Shown here: piece after piece, positions 8,228 through 16,181 of the stretch | Numbering within the stretch: the first letter of the stretch is position 1 | Layout of the letters: every line of letters starts with the position of its first letter | Origin: Amorphoplanes digitatis | GTDB taxonomy: Bacteria > Actinomycetota > Actinomycetes > Mycobacteriales > Micromonosporaceae | NCBI RefSeq assembly: GCF_014205335.1 | Contig: NZ_JACHNH010000001.1 | Span: 5,264,501 to 5,328,500, forward strand | DNA length: 64,000 nt | Reading direction: 5' to 3' | The notes under the pieces: model-generated | What the model was told of the DNA's origin: nothing | Seen by the model: the letters and a program-made list of their open reading frames with translations, nothing else | Databases searched by the model: none | Made by a program: the position numbers and the translations under genes

Positions 8228-8698
8228 ATGAACCTGTCTCGTTCTCGCACCTCGATGATGCGTACCACGAGTGCCGCCGTACTGGCTGCAACCACCTTCG
8301 CCGCGGTGCTGCCAGGCATCGCCAACGCCGCCCCCTCCGCCGCATTCAATTGGGACGAGAGGAGCGTTTCGGTCAAGGTCAATAACCAGACCGACCTGCG
8401 GCTCAGCCGGGATGAGCACTCGGTCGACCGCGGCTTCTGGACGAAGGAACCGCCGAAGTCCATCGGGAAGGGAATGAAGGCCGCGTTCGGCACCGTGTCG
8501 GCCGAGTACAGCGACGGCACCGAGGGCACCGTCACCTATGCGACGGAATGGGGCCCGGTGAACTTCTACTGGAGGAACCCGGACTCCGGCGACACCAAAT
8601 ACACTTGCGATACCCCCGAGGGGGTCGAGTGTGAATTCGATGACAGCGACAGCCGCCCAAATTCCAGGGTGAGTTTCAAGCTCATCGAGGTGTACTGA
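8228..8698 (+). CDS. Secreted aegerolysin/Cry34-like beta-sandwich protein
   Basis: A 156-residue secreted protein with a clean signal peptide (cleavage likely after ANA, near residue 36). The mature part reads as a single beta-sandwich: VKVNNQTDLRLSRDEHSVDRGFW, then PPKSIGKGMKAAFGTV, TEGTVTYATEWGPVNFYWRNP and a C-terminal disulfide candidate CDTPEGVEC. The order (polar strand, GxW, glycine-rich turn, TEGTVTY, FYW-NP) is what I recall for aegerolysins and Cry34-type insecticidal proteins, which bind membrane lipids and often need a partner. No MACPF-type partner is visible nearby. AGGAGG precedes the ATG. Its GC content is clearly below that of its neighbours, hinting at transfer or high expression. 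Confidence 0.6.
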   Translation: MNLSRSRTSMMRTTSAAVLAATTFAAVLPGIANAAPSAAFNWDERSVSVKVNNQTDLRLSRDEHSVDRGFWTKEPPKSIGKGMKAAFGTVSAEYSDGTEGTVTYATEWGPVNFYWRNPDSGDTKYTCDTPEGVECEFDDSDSRPNSRVSFKLIEVY

Positions 8699-8727
8699 AC
8701 GACCACACCAGCCTGATGGTCGGTCCG

Positions 8728-8758
8728 GCGTCCCGCCCGCCGTCCGGGGGCGGGACGC
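8728..8758. terminator. Bidirectional hairpin terminator
   Basis: A perfect 11-bp stem (8728-8738 with 8748-8758) with a 9-base loop lies between the stop codons of the convergent aegerolysin-like and WGR-propeller genes. Confidence 0.8.
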
Positions 8759-8774
8759 TCCCATGTGCTGGCGC

Positions 8775-10196
8775 CTAGAGCAGGCGGCGGATCTCGCCGT
8801 AGGCTCGGTAGAAGCCGCCGCGGGTCGCGGGCCGGACACCGGTCACCACGTAGCGGCTGCCGCGCTCGCGGATGCCCTTCGGGAACTGGACCTGCCAGTC
8901 CTGGTGGTAGCCGGACGACACGACCCGCACGCGCAGCCGGCCGCCGTCCTCGATGCACTCGACCAGCACGCCGTCCGCGACGTCGTGGACGATCTCGACC
9001 GTGCTGGACGGTGTCACCGCCGGCATGCGCGGCGGCGCCTTCACGTCGCGCGCCTGGGGGACGGTGCCGCCCACCGCGGAACGGATCGCGCTCTCGCTGG
9101 CGTCGATGCAGGCCAGTGAGCCGTCCGTGGTGACGATGTAGAGGCGCTCGTCGCGGTACTGCATCGAGTAGGCCGAGCCGCAGCCGGTGCCGAGCTTCCA
9201 CAGCCGGGTGCCGTCGGCGTCGAAGCAGTAGATGGACGACGCGCTGTCGCCCGCGAAGACGTAGCGGCCGTTCTGCGCGGTGGCGCAGGAGTAGACCGGC
9301 GCGTCGCAGCGGTAGGTCTGGCGCTGCGTGCCGTCCTTGCCCAGCTCGACGATCTGCCGGGTGGCCGTGCCGGCGTAGAGCGTGTCCCGTTCCTGCCAGC
9401 CGAACAGGACCGCGCCGGTGCCGGTGTGCCACAGCTCGCGGCCGGTGCGCCAGTCGTAGCTCGTCACGCCGCGGGAGTGGCCGTGGTGCACGGCGTCGGC
9501 GTCGCAGCGGACCATCCAGGCCGAGTTGCCGCGCCCGGGCCGCTGCCACAGGAACTCGTCCTCGTGGTCGATCGCGGAGATCCCGCCGTCGGCGTCGGAG
9601 ACGCCGAGGACGCCGTCGTGGATGTCGAGCCAGTAGATGTCGATCTCGGGCGCGATCCGGTAGGCCATGCGGGGCACCTTGCCGGACAGGTCGTAGACAT
9701 TGCCGTCGTCGCAGCCGGCGTAGATCCAGCCGTCGTCGGCGACGATGCACTTGACGCCCTCGGGCAGCCTGAACTGCCGCACCACCTCGGCGTCGTGGCT
9801 GAGCGTCGTGATCAGGCCGCTCTCGTTGCCGACCATGCACACGTCGTCGTCGACGAAGATGCCGAACGCCGGGCTGCCCGACGCGTAGCGCCACAGGACC
9901 GGGGCCCGGGTGGCCGTCGAGCGGGTGCTGACGATCTGCCGCCGGGAGACCGCACGTCGCGCCCGCCCTCCCTGCACGGCCGGCGCGTACCCTTTTCGGA
10001 TCTTCTCGCCGATTTTCTTCGACGCCTCGGCCTTCGCCTTGTCGGCGCTGGTGAAGGACGACTGCTTGACCTGGCCGCGCTCGCCGATCCGCCCGAAGCG
10101 GACGGTCAGTTCCGTGCCGTCGACGGCCACCTCATAGAACTTGTGCGCGCTCCCCGCGTCTTCGGAGAGCTCGAGGTACGTCGTTTCCGCTGGCAT
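8775..10196 (-). CDS. WGR-domain protein with PQQ/WD-like beta-propeller
   Basis: A 473-residue cytoplasmic protein with an unusual domain order. Residues about 1-75 are a WGR domain (LELSEDAGSAHKFYEVAVDGTELTVRFGRIGERGQ in its usual form, with a Lys-rich end). After a basic linker, residues about 110-380 form a propeller of repeated units such as WIYAGCDDGNVYDL, VFAGDSASSIYCFDADG and LYIVTTDGSLACIDA, like PQQ-dependent dehydrogenase or WD repeats but without visible enzyme residues. A C-terminal segment of about 80 residues is unassigned. WGR domains bind nucleic-acid ends in PARPs; in bacteria they occur in MolR-like proteins of unknown role. AGGGTGG precedes the ATG. No signal peptide is present, so the propeller is intracellular. 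Confidence 0.75.
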   Translation of the reverse strand: MPAETTYLELSEDAGSAHKFYEVAVDGTELTVRFGRIGERGQVKQSSFTSADKAKAEASKKIGEKIRKGYAPAVQGGRARRAVSRRQIVSTRSTATRAPVLWRYASGSPAFGIFVDDDVCMVGNESGLITTLSHDAEVVRQFRLPEGVKCIVADDGWIYAGCDDGNVYDLSGKVPRMAYRIAPEIDIYWLDIHDGVLGVSDADGGISAIDHEDEFLWQRPGRGNSAWMVRCDADAVHHGHSRGVTSYDWRTGRELWHTGTGAVLFGWQERDTLYAGTATRQIVELGKDGTQRQTYRCDAPVYSCATAQNGRYVFAGDSASSIYCFDADGTRLWKLGTGCGSAYSMQYRDERLYIVTTDGSLACIDASESAIRSAVGGTVPQARDVKAPPRMPAVTPSSTVEIVHDVADGVLVECIEDGGRLRVRVVSSGYHQDWQVQFPKGIRERGSRYVVTGVRPATRGGFYRAYGEIRRLL

Positions 10197-10303
10197 CGGA
10201 GCCACCCTTCGGCATGATCTACGGCGCGCCCTCGGCGCGTGAATGCGGGGACCGTAGCGGCCGGGTCCGACATTTTCCACAACGGTCCACTGTCGACACG
10301 CGG

Positions 10304-11179
10304 TCAGGGCGTGGGTGTCCGCAGGCGGTCCAGCAGGCCGGCGACCCTGGGGTCCGACAGGGCCGCCGGCTGGTGCACCGCGTGGTAGGTGACCGGCGGC
10401 AGGTCGGTGACCGGCCGGGCGACCAGCCCGGGCGGCGCCGGCACGCAACCGTTGACGACCGCCACGCCGACGCCGAGTGCGACGAAGTGCGTGATCAGGG
10501 GCCAGCCCTCGGCCTCGACGGCGACCGTCCAGTCCACCCGGGCGGCGGCGAGCGAGCGCTCCAGCAGCGTCCGGTGCGGTCGTGGCCGGGGCGGCAGGAC
10601 CAGGCTCGCGCCGGCCAGGTCGCGCAGCGCCACCGACCGGCGCCGGGCCAGCCGGTGGCCGTCCGGCACGAGCAGCGTCTGCGGGAACGACGCCAGCTCG
10701 ACGGCGCTCAGGTCGTCGGGCGGTGCGGCGAGCACGCCGACACCGAGGTGCGCCTGTCCGGTACGGACGCAGGCGAGCATCTGCCGGTGGTCGCAGTTGA
10801 TCAGACGGAGCCGGGTGGGCTCCTCGGCCAGCACGGCCCGGATCGCGTCGCCGAGCAGGTAGAGGTAGGCGCCCTGGCCCGTGGCGAGCACCACCGGCCG
10901 GCTGGGCGCGACCCCGGCGAACTCGGCAAGGAAGTGCGCGAGCCGCTCGTCGTGCGCGCGGGCGAACCGGGCGACCGCCGCGCCGTCCGCGGTGAGCACC
11001 AGCCGCCGGCCGCTGCGGTGATAGAGGGGCCGGCCGAGGGCCTGCGCCAACTTGCGGATCTTCACGTGCAGGGCGGGCTGGGAGATGTGCAGCTCGGCGG
11101 CGGCGTGGGTGAAGTTGAGGTGATCGGCGAAGACGGCGAACGACGCCAGCGCGTCGGCGGACACCGCCCGCTCATCCAT
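10304..11179 (-). CDS. LysR-family transcriptional regulator
   Basis: A 291-residue LysR-type regulator. The winged helix lies at residues about 8-65 (LASFAVFADHLNFTHAAAELHISQPALHVKIRKLAQALG), followed by a coinducer-binding domain with the typical RPVVLATGQGAY strand. It is divergent from the HAD-like gene at 11250, with only 70 bases between starts, so that gene is its most likely target. The sensed molecule cannot be told. Its 3' side faces the WGR-propeller gene's start region across about 107 bases. Confidence 0.9.
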   Translation of the reverse strand: MDERAVSADALASFAVFADHLNFTHAAAELHISQPALHVKIRKLAQALGRPLYHRSGRRLVLTADGAAVARFARAHDERLAHFLAEFAGVAPSRPVVLATGQGAYLYLLGDAIRAVLAEEPTRLRLINCDHRQMLACVRTGQAHLGVGVLAAPPDDLSAVELASFPQTLLVPDGHRLARRRSVALRDLAGASLVLPPRPRPHRTLLERSLAAARVDWTVAVEAEGWPLITHFVALGVGVAVVNGCVPAPPGLVARPVTDLPPVTYHAVHQPAALSDPRVAGLLDRLRTPTP

Positions 11180-11249
11180 AACCGGAGACTATAGCCGCGC
11201 CGACATTGATAGTTCTGCTGTAGCTCCCCGGGTCACCAGACTGATCGGC

Positions 11250-11786
11250 ATGAACACGCAGACAGTCCGGCTCGGTGTCGACATCGGCCGGGTCATCATC
11301 GGCGGGGGCGTCGTACCCGGCAGCAGCGACACGCAGTTCTTCGGTGGCGACACCGCCCGGATGCTGGCGACGCCGGCCGTACCCGGTGCGTTCGACGCGC
11401 TGTCCCGTCTCGTGCCCCGCTTCGAGCGGGTGTGGCTGGTCTCCAAGTGCGGCGAGCGGGTGCAGCGCCGCTCCCGGCAGTGGCTCGACCACCACCACTT
11501 CTGGGCCCGTACCGGTATCTCCCGGGACGACGTCCGGTTCTGCCGCGCGCGGCCCGACAAGGCCGTGCACTGCGCCGAACTGGGGATCACTCACTTCGTC
11601 GACGACCGGCTCGACGTGCACCGGGCGCTGCGCGGCGTCGTCGCGCACCGGTACCTCTTCGGGCCGCAGACCGCGCCGCCGCCCGGCTGGGTGCGGCCCG
11701 TCGCGACCTGGGCGGCGGCGGAGGCCGCGATCGTGCACAGCCTCCCGGCGGCGGTCACCGCGGTGCGCGCCCCAGGATCGCCTTGA
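11250..11786 (+). CDS. HAD-superfamily-like protein of unknown function
   Basis: A 178-residue protein with all HAD landmarks in order: motif I as GVDIGRVI (D11), motif II as WLVSKCG (S65), motif III Lys in RPDKA (K104) and motif IV as HFVDDR (D118-D119). Motif I has Gly where phosphatases carry the second, general-acid Asp, so ordinary phosphatase activity is doubtful. The repeated exact phrases (VSKCG, RFCRARPDKA, FVDDRLDVH) suggest a distinct conserved family rather than a decayed enzyme. It is divergent from the LysR gene and its 3' end overlaps the convergent TetR gene by 32 bases. Confidence 0.65.
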   Translation: MNTQTVRLGVDIGRVIIGGGVVPGSSDTQFFGGDTARMLATPAVPGAFDALSRLVPRFERVWLVSKCGERVQRRSRQWLDHHHFWARTGISRDDVRFCRARPDKAVHCAELGITHFVDDRLDVHRALRGVVAHRYLFGPQTAPPPGWVRPVATWAAAEAAIVHSLPAAVTAVRAPGSP

Positions 11787-12339
11787 GGCCGGCGGTGTAC
11801 ACGTCGGCCGGTACCGCCTCGGGATCCAGCCATCGCTGGAGGCCCACTCCGATGTCGAGGGCGAGCAGCAGCGCGGCGAGCTGATCCGCCGGGATCGGCA
11901 GGTCGTCGGCCAGCTCGGCCGCCTCCCTCGCGTGCGCGTCCCGCACGCTCTGCAACCAGCGGGTGAGCGGGGCCCGCGCGGACTCGTCGCGCATGCCGTG
12001 CAGCCAGAGCTCGACGAACGCCATCGCGAAGCGGCGGATCTCGGGGCGGTCGACGGCCGACTCGTAGCTGTCGCCGAGGCGGCCGGCCCAGGCCGCCAGG
12101 GACGGGCTCGGCGGATCGGGCTCGTCGGCGCCGAGCTTGCGTTCCAGGATCGCCGCGATCAGGTCCCGCTTGCTGGCGAAGTTCGCGTAGACCGCGCCCT
12201 TGGTCAGGCCCGCGGCCGCCGCGATCCCGTCCAGCGACGTCTGGTGGATCCCCTTGTCGCCGAAGAGGGTCTCCGCGGCGTCCAGCAGGCGCGTGCGGGT
12301 GACCGCCTGCTGCTGCGCCCGGGTGAGTCGCTCCGTCAT
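11755..12339 (-). CDS. TetR-family regulator of the adjacent ABC exporter
   Basis: A 194-residue TetR repressor. The HTH lies at residues about 15-60 (RLLDAAETLFGDKGIHQTSLDGIAAAAGLTKGAVYANFASK), followed by an all-helical ligand domain. It starts at ATG 12337-12339; the open frame extends far upstream but that part is an antisense shadow of the ABC gene. The divergent ABC ATPase/permease pair is separated by 84 bases packed with GGTAT-type palindromes, so it very likely represses both itself and the exporter until a drug or lipid binds. Confidence 0.9.
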   Translation of the reverse strand: MTERLTRAQQQAVTRTRLLDAAETLFGDKGIHQTSLDGIAAAAGLTKGAVYANFASKRDLIAAILERKLGADEPDPPSPSLAAWAGRLGDSYESAVDRPEIRRFAMAFVELWLHGMRDESARAPLTRWLQSVRDAHAREAAELADDLPIPADQLAALLLALDIGVGLQRWLDPEAVPADVYTAGLKAILGRAPR

Positions 12340-12371
12340 GGCGCCGAATCTACCCGGTTGACATTCGGTCC

Positions 12372-12412
12372 GGTATCCAGATACTGAATGGTATTCGAAT
12401 ACCGATCGGTAT
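12372..12412. promoter_or_regulatory. Cluster of three overlapping palindromes, likely TetR operator
   Basis: Two perfect 14-bp palindromes overlap: GGTATTCGAATACC (12390-12403) and ATACCGATCGGTAT (12399-12412). A third, near-perfect one, GGTATCCAGATACT, lies at 12372-12385. All share the half-site GGTAT, in alternating orientation, between the divergent TetR and ABC genes. Confidence 0.85.
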
Positions 12413-12423
12413 GTGAGGCGATC

Positions 12424-13335
12424 ATGCTGCGCATCGACAACCTGACCAAGGTCTACCGCCGCGGCGTCCGGGCCAACGCCGACATCAGCCTGGAGGCGGC
12501 CGCCGGGGAGGTGATCGGCCTGCTGGGGCACAACGGCGCCGGCAAGAGCACGCTGCTCGGCCAGGTCGTCGGCCTGGTGCGACCGACCGCCGGCCGGATC
12601 ACCCTGCTCGGCCGCGACCCGGTCGCGGAGCCCGCCTGGGCGCGCTCGGTCTGCTCGTTCCAGCCGCAGGCGCAGGCACCGCTGATGGGCGTCACCACCC
12701 GGCAGGCGATCGAGATCGCCGGCCGGATCCGGGGCGGCGGCCACCGGGCGGTGCGACGGCGCACGGCCGAGTTGCTGGCCGCGCTGGACATCGAGGAGTG
12801 GGCCGACCGGCCCGGCGAGCGGCTCTCCGGCGGCGTGCGGCGCCTCACCGCGTTCTGCATGGCGATCGTCGAGCCCGGCGGCCTGGTCATGCTCGACGAG
12901 CCGACCAACGACGTCGACCCGGTGCGCCGGCGGCTGCTCTGGGAGCAGGTGCGCGCGCTGGCCGCCGACGGCCGCGCGGTCGTCCTGGTCACCCACAACA
13001 TCGCCGAGGCCGAGCGCGCGATCGACCGCGTCGTGGTCCTGCGCCACGGCCGGGTCACCGCCGCGGGCACGCCGGCGACGCTGGCCGCGGGCCACGAGAT
13101 GAGCCTGGAGCTGACCCTGCCCGCCGATCCCCCGCTGCCGTCCTGGGCGTTGCGCGCCGACCGCGCGGGCGACCGCCTCACCGTCGGCGTCGCCGGGCCG
13201 GACGCGCACCTCGCCGTCGCCTGGGCGCGGTCGCTCACCGCCCGCTACTCCCTCAACCCCGTCAGCCTCGAGGACGTCTACCTCGCCCTCTCCGACGACC
13301 CGGAGGTCGACCGCGATGCGGCACTGGTTCCGTAG
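12424..13335 (+). CDS. ABC exporter ATPase
   Basis: A 303-residue ATPase of the DrrA/CcmA-like exporter type. Walker A is GHNGAGKST (about residues 37-45), the signature-like segment is LSGGVRRLTAF (an unusual form of LSGGQ), Walker B is LVMLDEPTNDVDP, and the switch region is VTHNIAEAE. The C-terminal 80 residues form the extra domain seen in drug or lipid exporters. GTGAGG precedes the ATG. The last 20 bases overlap the permease start. It sits under the GGTAT operator cluster. The substrate is unknown. Confidence 0.88.
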   Translation: MLRIDNLTKVYRRGVRANADISLEAAAGEVIGLLGHNGAGKSTLLGQVVGLVRPTAGRITLLGRDPVAEPAWARSVCSFQPQAQAPLMGVTTRQAIEIAGRIRGGGHRAVRRRTAELLAALDIEEWADRPGERLSGGVRRLTAFCMAIVEPGGLVMLDEPTNDVDPVRRRLLWEQVRALAADGRAVVLVTHNIAEAERAIDRVVVLRHGRVTAAGTPATLAAGHEMSLELTLPADPPLPSWALRADRAGDRLTVGVAGPDAHLAVAWARSLTARYSLNPVSLEDVYLALSDDPEVDRDAALVP

Positions 13336-14053
13336 CTATCTGCTGTTGCTGCGCTGGTCGGCGATCCGGCTCCGCTTCCTGCTTCCGCTGGTCATGGTCA
13401 TCCAGATCTTCCTGTCCGTCGGGATCGTCATCGGCTTCGCGTTCCTGCTCCCCCAGGTCGACCCGGCCACCGCCCGCTACCTGTCCACCGGGGCGCCGAC
13501 CCTGGGCCTCATCACCATCGGCATGGTCATGGCGCCGCAGCTCGTCGCGACCGCGAAGACCGAGGGGACGTTCGCCTACAACCAGACCCTGCCGGTGCCG
13601 CGCACCGCGGTCCTCGGCGCGGACGTCACGGTCTGGCTGGTAGTCGGAGCTCCGGGGCTGATCCTGGGACTGCTGGTCGCGGCCCTGCGCTTCGACTTCA
13701 CCCTGCACCCGAGCTGGGCGGCCGGTCCGGCAATGCTGCTGGTCGCGCTCACCGCGACCACCATCGGCTTCGCGATCGCGTACGCCACCACGCCGGCCGT
13801 CACCAACATGGTCACGCAGTTGATCGTCTTCATCGCGCTGATGTTCTCGCCGATCAACTTCCCGGCCGACCGGCTACCGGGCTGGCTACAGGCGATCCAC
13901 CAGGTGCTGCCGTTCCAGTACATGGCCGAGGCGGTCCGCGACGCGCTCACCTCACCGCCGGACGGCGTCGCGGCGCGCCCGTTCCTGGTGCTGACGGCGT
14001 GGTGCGCGGCCGGCCTGGCCGTCACACTGCGGGTGATGACCAGGCGCGCCTGA
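13316..14053 (+). CDS. ABC exporter permease (ABC-2 type)
   Basis: A 245-residue ABC-2-like permease with six predicted helices. A charged start (MRHWFRSYLLLLRWSAIRLR) leads into helix 1, and a re-entrant region LMFSPINFPADRLPGWLQAIHQVLPFQYMAEAVRDAL matches the ABC-2 signature before the last helix. It overlaps the ATPase gene by 20 bases, so the two are translated together and form the exporter. Its stop lies five bases from that of the convergent AraC gene. Confidence 0.85.
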   Translation: MRHWFRSYLLLLRWSAIRLRFLLPLVMVIQIFLSVGIVIGFAFLLPQVDPATARYLSTGAPTLGLITIGMVMAPQLVATAKTEGTFAYNQTLPVPRTAVLGADVTVWLVVGAPGLILGLLVAALRFDFTLHPSWAAGPAMLLVALTATTIGFAIAYATTPAVTNMVTQLIVFIALMFSPINFPADRLPGWLQAIHQVLPFQYMAEAVRDALTSPPDGVAARPFLVLTAWCAAGLAVTLRVMTRRA

Positions 14054-14057
14054 GCCG

Positions 14058-15080
14058 TCACGCGGCGGGCAGGTCCGCTCGGCGGGCGCGCCATTGGCTG
14101 GGGCTGTCGCCGAAGCGGTTGCGGAACCAGCGGGAGAAGGCGCTGGGTGCGGCGAAGCCCAGCAGGTCGGAGATCTCGGTCAGCCGGTAGCGCTCGTTGG
14201 ACAGGTACCGCTCGGCCAGGCCGGCCCGGACCACGTCGACGATCGAGGTGAACGTCTCCCCCTCGGCGGCGAGGTGCCGGTGCAGGGTCCGCCGGTCCAT
14301 GCCGACGGTGCGGGCGACCTGGTCGACGGCGCAGCGGCCGGTCGGCAGCAGCACCTCCACGAGGTCACGGACCCGGTCCGAGGTGGTGCGGCCCCGCGGC
14401 GCGGCCAGCGACGTGAGCAGCTCGTCGAGTCGCCGCCCGGGCCCGGTGTCGGCGAGCAGGTTCGGCGCGTCGAGGTCCTTGGCGTAAAGGACCAGGCCGG
14501 TGAAGTCGTGGCCGAAGTGCACGCGCCCGCCGAACAGCGCGGTGTGCGTCTCGACGTCCGCCGGTGCGGCGTGCGAGAAGCAGGCCGACAGGGGCTGCCA
14601 GCGCGGGCCGAGGACCGCGCGGACGATGCCGTGCAGCGCGCCGACCGCGAGCTCCTCGGCCTGGGTCGAGGGCGCCGGCTCGCCCAGCTCGAACCACAGC
14701 CGGATGGACGCGAGGCCCTCGGTCTCCACGAGCCGGATCCGGATCGCCTCGTTGTAGGTGTGTTCGTAGCGCATCAGCAGGCCGAGCGCGTCGCGCAGGG
14801 TGTTCTCGCCGCGCAGGGCGAGGCTGAGCGGGCCCAGCGTCGACAGCCCGCGGAACTCGGCGAGCTTGAGCCCGAAGTCGGCGTGGTCGCAGGCGCGGGC
14901 GGACAGCTCCAGCAGCCGCACGGCGCGGACCGCCGGCACCCACTTGTCGGGCGTGGCCAGGTCGGCCGGGTCGAGGTCGACGGCGCGCATCAGGGCGGCC
15001 GGGTCCGCCCCGAACGACTGGGTGAGCTGGAGGTAGCCGCTGAGGGTGGCGTACCGGATAGAAGGCTTCGAACCGCCCAC
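14058..15080 (-). CDS. AraC-family regulator, OruR/ArgR-like (likely activator of the 15-21.7 kb operon)
   Basis: A 340-residue regulator. The N-terminal 200 residues match the AraC-binding (OruR-type) sensor domain (YLQLTQSFGADPAALMRAVDLDPADLATPD; TLGPLSLALRGENTLRDALGLLMRYEHTYNEAI, cited in part). The C-terminal HTH pair has MDRRTLHRHLAAEGETF and the second helix region LTEISDLLGFAAPSAFSRWFRNRFGDSPSQWR. The GTG start has AGGGG seven bases upstream. It is divergent from the quinone oxidoreductase gene with 106 bases between, so it most likely activates that catabolic operon when its substrate is present. Confidence 0.88.
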   Translation of the reverse strand: MGGSKPSIRYATLSGYLQLTQSFGADPAALMRAVDLDPADLATPDKWVPAVRAVRLLELSARACDHADFGLKLAEFRGLSTLGPLSLALRGENTLRDALGLLMRYEHTYNEAIRIRLVETEGLASIRLWFELGEPAPSTQAEELAVGALHGIVRAVLGPRWQPLSACFSHAAPADVETHTALFGGRVHFGHDFTGLVLYAKDLDAPNLLADTGPGRRLDELLTSLAAPRGRTTSDRVRDLVEVLLPTGRCAVDQVARTVGMDRRTLHRHLAAEGETFTSIVDVVRAGLAERYLSNERYRLTEISDLLGFAAPSAFSRWFRNRFGDSPSQWRARRADLPAA

Positions 15081-15186
15081 CAGATGTCCCCTAGGGATAA
15101 GGAATATGTCTCACCGAGTAAAGCATGTGGCGGGCATCACGCCTACTGTTGCCTGCATCACGGCGCACAACACTGGGAGGCAACAC

Positions 15187-16161
15187 GTGGCCAAGGCCAT
15201 CCGCTTCGATCAGCCCGGCGGCCCCGAGGTCATGCGGTCGGAAACGGTCGAGGTGGGTGAACCGGGCCGGGGCGAGGTGCGGGTGCGGCACCACGCCGTC
15301 GGGCTGAACTTCGCGGACACGTACTTCCGCAGCGGCCTCTACCCGGCCGCGCTGCCCGCCGGGATGGGCGTCGAGGCGGCGGGTGTCGTCGAGGCGGTCG
15401 GGCCCGGGGTCATCGGCTTTCAGGAGGGCGACCGGGTCACGTATACCGGCAGCCCGCTCGGCGCTTACAGCACCGAACGGGTGATGTCGGCGGCGCCGCT
15501 GATCAAGCTGCCGGACGACATCGGCTTCGAGACCGCCGCGGCGATGACGATGCGCGGCCTGACCTGCGCGTACCTGCTGCGGCGGATCGCGCCGCTCGCG
15601 CCGGGCGACACCGTGCTGCTGCACGCCGCGGCCGGCGGCGTCGGCCTCATCTTCACGCAGTGGGCGAGCCTGCTGGGTATCGACGTGATCGGCACCGTCT
15701 CCAGCGACGAGAAGGCGGCGGTCGCCCGCGCTCACGGCTGCGCGCACACCATCGTCTACACCCGCGAGGACGTCGCCACCCGGGTACGCGAGCTGACCGG
15801 CGGCCACGGGGTGCCGGTGGTCTACGACAGCATCGGCGCGACGACGTTCCACCAGTCCCTGAACTCGCTGAGGCGCCGCGGGCTGCTCGTCTGCTTCGGC
15901 ACGGCGTCCGGCGCCGTCCCGCCGATCGACGCGATGCAGCTCGCGATCAAGGGCTCGCTGTTCGTCACCCGGCCGGCGCTGGCCGACTACATCGCCGACG
16001 ACACCGAGCGCGCCGCCCTGGCGGGCGAGCTCTTCGGCCACGTCTCGGCCGGCCGGATCAAGATCCAGATCAATCAGCGGTACGCGCTCGACGACGCCGT
16101 CCAGGCGCACCGCGACCTCGAGGCCGGCCGCAGCATCGGCTCCTCCGTCTTCAGCCTCTGA
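15187..16161 (+). CDS. Quinone oxidoreductase-like MDR-family reductase
   Basis: A 324-residue zinc-independent medium-chain reductase of the QOR type. The N-terminal GroES-like fold has VRHHAVGLNFADTYFRSGLYP, and the NADPH-binding domain has the motif HAAAGGVGLIFTQWA. There are no zinc-binding Cys clusters. Relatives reduce quinones or the double bond of enones and enoyl compounds. GGGAGG precedes the GTG start. It is the first gene of the operon divergent from AraC and is followed 20 bases later by a TauD-like dioxygenase. Within the pathway it could reduce an unsaturated intermediate; this is an inference. Confidence 0.85.
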   Translation: MAKAIRFDQPGGPEVMRSETVEVGEPGRGEVRVRHHAVGLNFADTYFRSGLYPAALPAGMGVEAAGVVEAVGPGVIGFQEGDRVTYTGSPLGAYSTERVMSAAPLIKLPDDIGFETAAAMTMRGLTCAYLLRRIAPLAPGDTVLLHAAAGGVGLIFTQWASLLGIDVIGTVSSDEKAAVARAHGCAHTIVYTREDVATRVRELTGGHGVPVVYDSIGATTFHQSLNSLRRRGLLVCFGTASGAVPPIDAMQLAIKGSLFVTRPALADYIADDTERAALAGELFGHVSAGRIKIQINQRYALDDAVQAHRDLEAGRSIGSSVFSL

Positions 16162-16181
16162 CACCCGTTGGGAGACCACCC

